Part shown: piece by piece, positions 28,527 through 31,191 of the stretch
Numbering within the stretch: position 1 is the first letter of the stretch
Layout: the number at the start of each line of letters is the position of its first letter
Program-made: the position numbers and the translations under genes
From: a virus
Virus record (IMG/VR): IMGVR_UViG_3300033153_010718
Coordinates: 88,853-120,043 of that record
Length of the DNA: 31,191 nt
Strand: one strand, 5' to 3'
Notes under the pieces: generated by a model
The model's database searches: none
What the model saw: only the letters and a program-made list of their open reading frames with translations
What the model was told of the DNA's origin: nothing

Positions 28527-29023
28527 GCATCGAGGGCAGGAACGACATCGAGGTCATCGACGCTGACGAACCGTTCAAGGGGCGCACGATCGCGCTCTCC
28601 TACACGTCGCCGTTCCAAGGCGCCGGCATCTACCTCACCCCCGACAATGCTGAGAATCTCGGGCGGGCGCTTCTCGTGAAGGCGCGCGAGCACCGGCCGG
28701 AGATCAGGCCCAGCACGCTTCGGACGACCACCGACGACCTGCGCAACACGCGCGGGGCGCTCCAGCTCATCTGCAACGAGGTGATGCGAACCGATCGGAT
28801 GGACGTCAAGAGCCTGCTCCACATAGAGCAGCTCGCCCTGGCCGTTCTTGCAGAAACAGAAGAACAGCTCGTCGAGTTCAAGCGCGCCGGCGCCGACTGC
28901 GTCTGCCCCACGTGCCTCAGCAATTACCGCGAGCATCCACTAGACCGGCGGCCCGAGGCGCGCGGCGACAACGACCAACCGTTCCTGCGCGTCCTGTGCA
29001 ACGGGGAGAGGGTGAAGCTGTGA
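28523..29023 (+). CDS. unknown protein, 166 aa, with cysteine pair
   Basis: ATG in an ATGA overlap. NDIEVIDADEPFKGRTIALSYTS and GAGIYLTPDNAENLGRALLVKAREH form an alpha/beta domain. Helices follow (RNTRGALQLICNEVM, LLHIEQLALAVLAETEEQLVEF), and CVCPTC near residue 132 with a later cysteine may bind zinc. The EQLALAVLAETEE helix is not the tag. Confidence 0.72.
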   Translation: MSIEGRNDIEVIDADEPFKGRTIALSYTSPFQGAGIYLTPDNAENLGRALLVKAREHRPEIRPSTLRTTTDDLRNTRGALQLICNEVMRTDRMDVKSLLHIEQLALAVLAETEEQLVEFKRAGADCVCPTCLSNYREHPLDRRPEARGDNDQPFLRVLCNGERVKL

Positions 29024-29196
29024 CCAAGAAGAACGAGAAGAAGCTCGCGGACTACACGATCGGCGAATTCTTCGGCTTGCGGCTGCGCGATCTGAAGGAT
29101 CCTTCTGCCTGGGCGTGCTGTATTCTCCCGAGCCTCGTGGTGCTCATCATCGTCGCGGGCCTGCTCTACAAGTTCGTGCGGTGGGCGTTCTTCTAA
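29020..29196 (+). CDS. small membrane protein
   Basis: GTG start; 58 residues. A basic cytoplasmic part (TKKNEKKLADYTIGEFFGLRLRDLKD) is followed by one membrane span at about 32-53 (ACCILPSLVVLIIVAGLLY) and KFVRWAFF. The N-terminus is probably inside. No tag. Could be a holin-like or accessory protein, but one span and length alone cannot tell. Confidence 0.7.
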   Translation: MTKKNEKKLADYTIGEFFGLRLRDLKDPSAWACCILPSLVVLIIVAGLLYKFVRWAFF

Positions 29197-29420
29197 TGAA
29201 CAGGCTGCGGCTCGACAAGATGAAGGCGTGGCTCGACACGGAGGGCGTACTCGATCTGCGGCGGCCTCTGGACGCGGTCACGCGGCTGGGCAACCTTGCG
29301 CCCCAGGAGCCGTTGGACGAGCGCATCAAGCGCCTACTCGCCGACGCCAACCCCGACAAGCCGCTGATAGTCGTCATCGACTCCATCGCCGGCGATACCA
29401 CAGAGAAGCCGCATGCCTGA
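29196..29420 (+). CDS. small protein with internal LGEL tag
   Basis: 74 residues; the ATG shares one base with the previous TAA. The helix LRLDKMKAWLDTEGVLDL leads at once to DAVTRLGNLA at 26-35, then a second part (ERIKRLLADAN, PLIVVIDSIAGD). The tag is central, with a helix before it and a strand after it. Confidence 0.7.
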   Translation: MNRLRLDKMKAWLDTEGVLDLRRPLDAVTRLGNLAPQEPLDERIKRLLADANPDKPLIVVIDSIAGDTTEKPHA

Positions 29421-29610
29421 CCCCGAGATCCTCCCAGCATCGTTCACGTTCGACGACCGAGGCGCGGTCATCACGATCCCGGGCCCCGACGGCGAACCGC
29501 TCGACATCCTGATCACCGGCAAGGACAAGCTGCGGCTGAGCGGTATGCTGGTCCTGACCATGAACGACAGCGAGCTGAGCGCACTCCGCATGAGCCTCCC
29601 GCCGACATGA
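29413..29610 (+). CDS. small beta-rich protein
   Basis: 65 residues. SFTFDDRGAVITIPGPDGEPLDILITGKDKLRLSGMLVLTM is all strands and turns; ends in a short helix (SELSALRMSL). No LGEL tag. Overlaps both neighbours (8 and 4 bases). Confidence 0.68.
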   Translation: MPDPEILPASFTFDDRGAVITIPGPDGEPLDILITGKDKLRLSGMLVLTMNDSELSALRMSLPPT

Positions 29611-29882
29611 GCCTCGACGGCGTCGGCAAGGGCTACATCGACGATTCCATCCGCGGAGCCCAATGGCGCGAGCCGGTCGAAACCGCAAATGACCTGGCGC
29701 AGCTCGACGACGCGCTCGACACCGTCCGTATGGCGCTGGACACCGGGAACGCCTACATCAAGGACGGTCCCCGGTGGGTACCGTTCGTCGCGGCCGGCTC
29801 GGACGCGCCGTTTCCGGCGTCGATTGCTGTGGACGTCGTGACCCGGCTCGGCGACGTGGCGCGCGACGATCAGTCGCCGTAG
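29607..29882 (+). CDS. tagged protein, 91 aa
   Basis: ATG in an ATGA overlap. A helix (ETANDLAQLDDALDTVRMALDTG), strands RWVPFVAAGSD, then DVVTRLGDVARDDQSP, a divergent LGEL tag. No plus-strand gene follows for almost 500 bases: the end runs 13 bases into the minus-strand gene. The tag is kept without any downstream start. Confidence 0.72.
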   Translation: MSLDGVGKGYIDDSIRGAQWREPVETANDLAQLDDALDTVRMALDTGNAYIKDGPRWVPFVAAGSDAPFPASIAVDVVTRLGDVARDDQSP

Positions 29883-30313
29883 TGCGTTCTGTCGATGTCG
29901 GGCGGAACGCCTAGCTCCTTGCCGCCCTCCTCGGCCATGGACTGAGCCTGCGCCTGATACCACGCGCGGACGGCCTTCTCTTTCGTGTGGCGGTCCCGCC
30001 ACTCCTCGATCTTGTCCGTCAGCTCTGTCTTGCGCGCCTCGTGGGCCGTTCGCATACCGGCAAGCTCGGATCGGTGCGCAACGCCCAGCCCGGCCTGCGC
30101 CTTCTGCGCCGCGTCCAGCTTCCCGGCAAGACCGTCGATGGTGGTTTGGAACTTGGGGATGCGCTTCTTCTCGGTGTACCAGGCGTAGACGAGCAGCAAC
30201 ACAAGAGCGCCAAGGGGCCCGAGAATATAGCTCAACCACTCGGGCATCCCGCCGGACGGTGGCGGCGGATGACCGGGCGGCGGTGTCTGGGCTAAGAGGT
30301 AGAACAGGTGCAT
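29870..30313 (-). CDS. membrane-anchored coiled-coil protein, spanin- or holin-like
   Basis: 147 residues; ATG at 30313 behind a purine-rich Shine-Dalgarno (GGAGGTGGAAGGGG). A proline-rich lead precedes one membrane span at about 28-45 (YILGPLGALVLLLVYAW), then YTEKKR and a long charged coiled coil (TIDGLAGKLDAAQKAQAG, EARKTELTDKIEEWRDRHTKEK). The layout fits inner-membrane spanins or small phage lysis-accessory proteins. The KKR right after the span argues for a cytoplasmic C-terminus, against a spanin. No endolysin or outer spanin gene is nearby. Confidence 0.7.
   Translation of the reverse strand: MHLFYLLAQTPPPGHPPPPSGGMPEWLSYILGPLGALVLLLVYAWYTEKKRIPKFQTTIDGLAGKLDAAQKAQAGLGVAHRSELAGMRTAHEARKTELTDKIEEWRDRHTKEKAVRAWYQAQAQSMAEEGGKELGVPPDIDRTHYGD
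30297..30305 (+). promoter_or_regulatory. AGGTAGAAC, variant promoter-like element
   Basis: Core GGTAGAAC, 65 bases before the ATG at 30371. It lies inside the start of the minus-strand gene, where it encodes FYLL on the other strand, so chance is possible. Confidence 0.35.
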
Positions 30314-30337
30314 GAGACCCCTTCCACCTCCAGGATA

Positions 30338-30352
30338 CCCAGGTCACCTGGG
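30338..30352. promoter_or_regulatory. CCCAGGTCACCTGGG palindrome, operator candidate
   Basis: A perfect 7-base inverted repeat around one base, in the 57-base gap between the divergent genes at 30313 (minus) and 30371 (plus). Size and position fit a dimeric repressor site controlling both. No T-run follows, so a terminator is less likely. Confidence 0.4.
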
Positions 30353-30370
30353 CTGGGCTACGACCTAACC

Positions 30371-30841
30371 ATGCCGCCGCTGCCTGATCTGGCCGACATC
30401 GAGTACAAGCGCGGCGACGTCGTGTGGGTCTACTCGCGCGACCGGACCACCAGACGGCGCGGCGATGTTCTCCAGTCGGACGGCTGGAACGTCCGCGTCG
30501 AGATCGAGTACCCGCGCCACGAGCTTCGCTGGGTCGATCGCTTCGACCTGCGGCCCTACTCGGCCGTGGACCAGCTGGCTGACCTGATCCGGTGCAAGAC
30601 CTGCGACAGGCGGCCGGCGGACTGCGACTGCTGGAAGTTCACCATCACAGAGGGCGCCGCCACCGACGCTACGTGGACAACGACCATCGGCCCCGACGAC
30701 GTTGCCACGAACTGCGACCCGATAACCGCGTTGGGCGATCTCATACGCAACCCCGAACGTCCGCCGCTGACCGACCGAGAGTGGAATCGACGAAGGCGCC
30801 GGAACTGGCTGGCCAAGCGCTCCAGACGCCGAAATCGGTAG
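30371..30841 (+). CDS. double-tagged protein: SH3-like barrel and zinc module
   Basis: 156 residues. Barrel at 10-60 (YKRGDVVWVYSRDRTTRRRGDVL, VRVEIEYPRHELRWV), first tag SAVDQLADLIR at 64-74. Module 2 begins at once with CKTCDRRPADCDC (75-87), strands TWTTTIGPDDVATN, and a second tag DPITALGDLIR at 117-127. An arginine-rich tail follows (REWNRRRRRNWLAKRSRRRNR, in parts). Two complete tagged units in one chain. The ATG was chosen because the frame upstream looks non-coding. Confidence 0.76.
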   Translation: MPPLPDLADIEYKRGDVVWVYSRDRTTRRRGDVLQSDGWNVRVEIEYPRHELRWVDRFDLRPYSAVDQLADLIRCKTCDRRPADCDCWKFTITEGAATDATWTTTIGPDDVATNCDPITALGDLIRNPERPPLTDREWNRRRRRNWLAKRSRRRNR

Positions 30842-30882
30842 CGGACAGGTCGCATAGTGCCGCGGTAAGATCGGTGGCTCAG

Positions 30883-31101
30883 ATGACCGATCAAGAGTGC
30901 CTAGAGCTGTTCTCCATCGTGTTCCGGTGCCCGGCGTGCCGCGCCAATCTCGGCCGGCGCTGCTGCGCACGGCCGCGCAAGGGCACGCGATACCGGTCGA
31001 GCCACCGCACGGCCAGCCGGCAACCGCACGGCGCGCGCGTGGACCTCGCCCGCGGCTGGCTCGATCACGAGAGCGCGGGTTGGCGCTCTAGCCAGCGCTG
31101 A
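30883..31101 (+). CDS. phage-type zinc finger, very basic
   Basis: 72 residues from the ATG; a GTG three codons earlier is possible. CPAC at 16-19, RRCC at 25-28 and H49 (HGAR) follow the CPxCxAxxGxxC...HxxR finger seen at 20937, 21256 and 21800, with arginine-rich loops. This copy lacks the LGEL tag. Ends 14 bases inside the minus-strand gene. Confidence 0.7.
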   Translation: MTDQECLELFSIVFRCPACRANLGRRCCARPRKGTRYRSSHRTASRQPHGARVDLARGWLDHESAGWRSSQR

Positions 31102-31191
31102 CCTCGCCCAACCTGCTCACAGCGTCCTCGGGATCGGGCCAGTCCCTCGGCCACGGCTCTATGCCGGCGATCCACATGTCCACCCGCTCGC
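31088..31191 (-). CDS. C-terminal end of a tagged minus-strand gene
   Basis: Partial: only the last 33 codons lie in the window. The minus strand reads ...ERVDMWIAGIEPWPRDWPDPE and then DAVSRLGEVSAG followed by TAG at 31090-31088. The end is a clear LGEL tag. The gene continues beyond the right edge. It shows that the tag is not limited to plus-strand operons, and it converges tail to tail with the zinc-finger gene. Confidence 0.65.
   Translation of the reverse strand, partial: ERVDMWIAGIEPWPRDWPDPEDAVSRLGEVSAG

Noticed and set aside
29334-30347. Long minus-strand open frame overlapping the membrane/coiled-coil gene
   Set aside because: A different frame from the gene at 29870-30313, without membrane span or coiled coil, and antisense to three supported plus genes.
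1-31191. tRNA genes, insertion sequences, integrase or attachment sites
   Set aside because: I looked for tRNA-like arms, transposase motifs and terminal repeats and found none that I could support by eye.
432-31191. LGEL tag read as an ssrA-like degradation tag or a classic encapsulin cargo peptide
   Set aside because: The tag does not end in the LAA type of ssrA, and it can be internal or followed by up to 30 residues. The core LGEL only loosely resembles the encapsulin cargo core. Both remain possible functional analogies but not identifications.

Overview
The window is high-GC DNA packed almost end to end with very small genes: about 93 coding regions in 31 kb, most 55 to 150 codons long. 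All but three read on the plus strand. Most neighbours overlap by 4 bases (ATGA or GTGA), and GTG starts are very common. I read it as the early or accessory region of a large tailed bacteriophage. The reasons are the gene density, the phage-type zinc fingers of the form CPxCGAxPG, an orphan QueC-like enzyme, lysine-rich DNA-condensing-type proteins, and a membrane-anchored coiled-coil protein. No capsid, tail, terminase, polymerase or integrase gene is visible, so the phage assignment is an inference and the host is unknown. No tRNA, rRNA, CRISPR array or insertion sequence was seen.

The dominant feature is one that no standard annotation would name. Roughly 55 of the 93 proteins, otherwise unrelated, end in the same short C-terminal segment, consensus [SDN]-[AVP]-[VI]-[DTE]-x-L-[GA]-[EDSR]-[LIV]-[AV], for example SAVDRLGELA. 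I call it the LGEL tag below. It follows small beta-barrel-like domains, zinc fingers and helical domains alike. It occurs on both strands and is sometimes internal, where it marks the seam between two fused modules. It is kept where no coupled gene follows, so it cannot be only a hidden ribosome binding site, although its codons often do supply the Shine-Dalgarno of the next gene. It looks like an address, docking or degradation tag shared by an arsenal of small phage proteins.

A second repeated element is GGGTAGAAC. It occurs eight times exactly and three or four more times as variants, always just before a new run of genes. In most cases it ends 6 to 9 bases before the start codon and no Shine-Dalgarno is present. 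In the others it lies 22 or more bases upstream and a good Shine-Dalgarno fills the gap. This is what a -10 promoter element giving leaderless or short-leader mRNAs would look like.

Layout. 1-3018: zinc-finger and unknown proteins and a 383-residue protein with a poly-lysine start. 3028-10231: a long run of tagged small proteins, including paralogous SH3-like barrels, closing with a QueC-like protein (9181-9810). 10244-14461: lysine-tailed, lipoprotein-like, zinc-finger and tagged proteins, and a possible tag-only minigene at 12055. 14448-22576: a histone-H1-like protein, then about 27 mostly tagged genes with clear local duplications (17891/18470 and 20937/21256). 22612-24961: mostly untagged genes. 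24958-25875: a minus-strand, lysine/alanine-rich protein behind a 243-base divergent control region. 26119-29882: a further mixed run. 29870-30313: a minus-strand membrane/coiled-coil protein. 30371-31191: a double-tagged protein, a zinc finger, and the tagged end of another minus-strand gene.

Working model (inference): small DNA-, RNA- or protein-binding domains are delivered by a common C-terminal helix to one partner or compartment, and are transcribed from several copies of one phage promoter.
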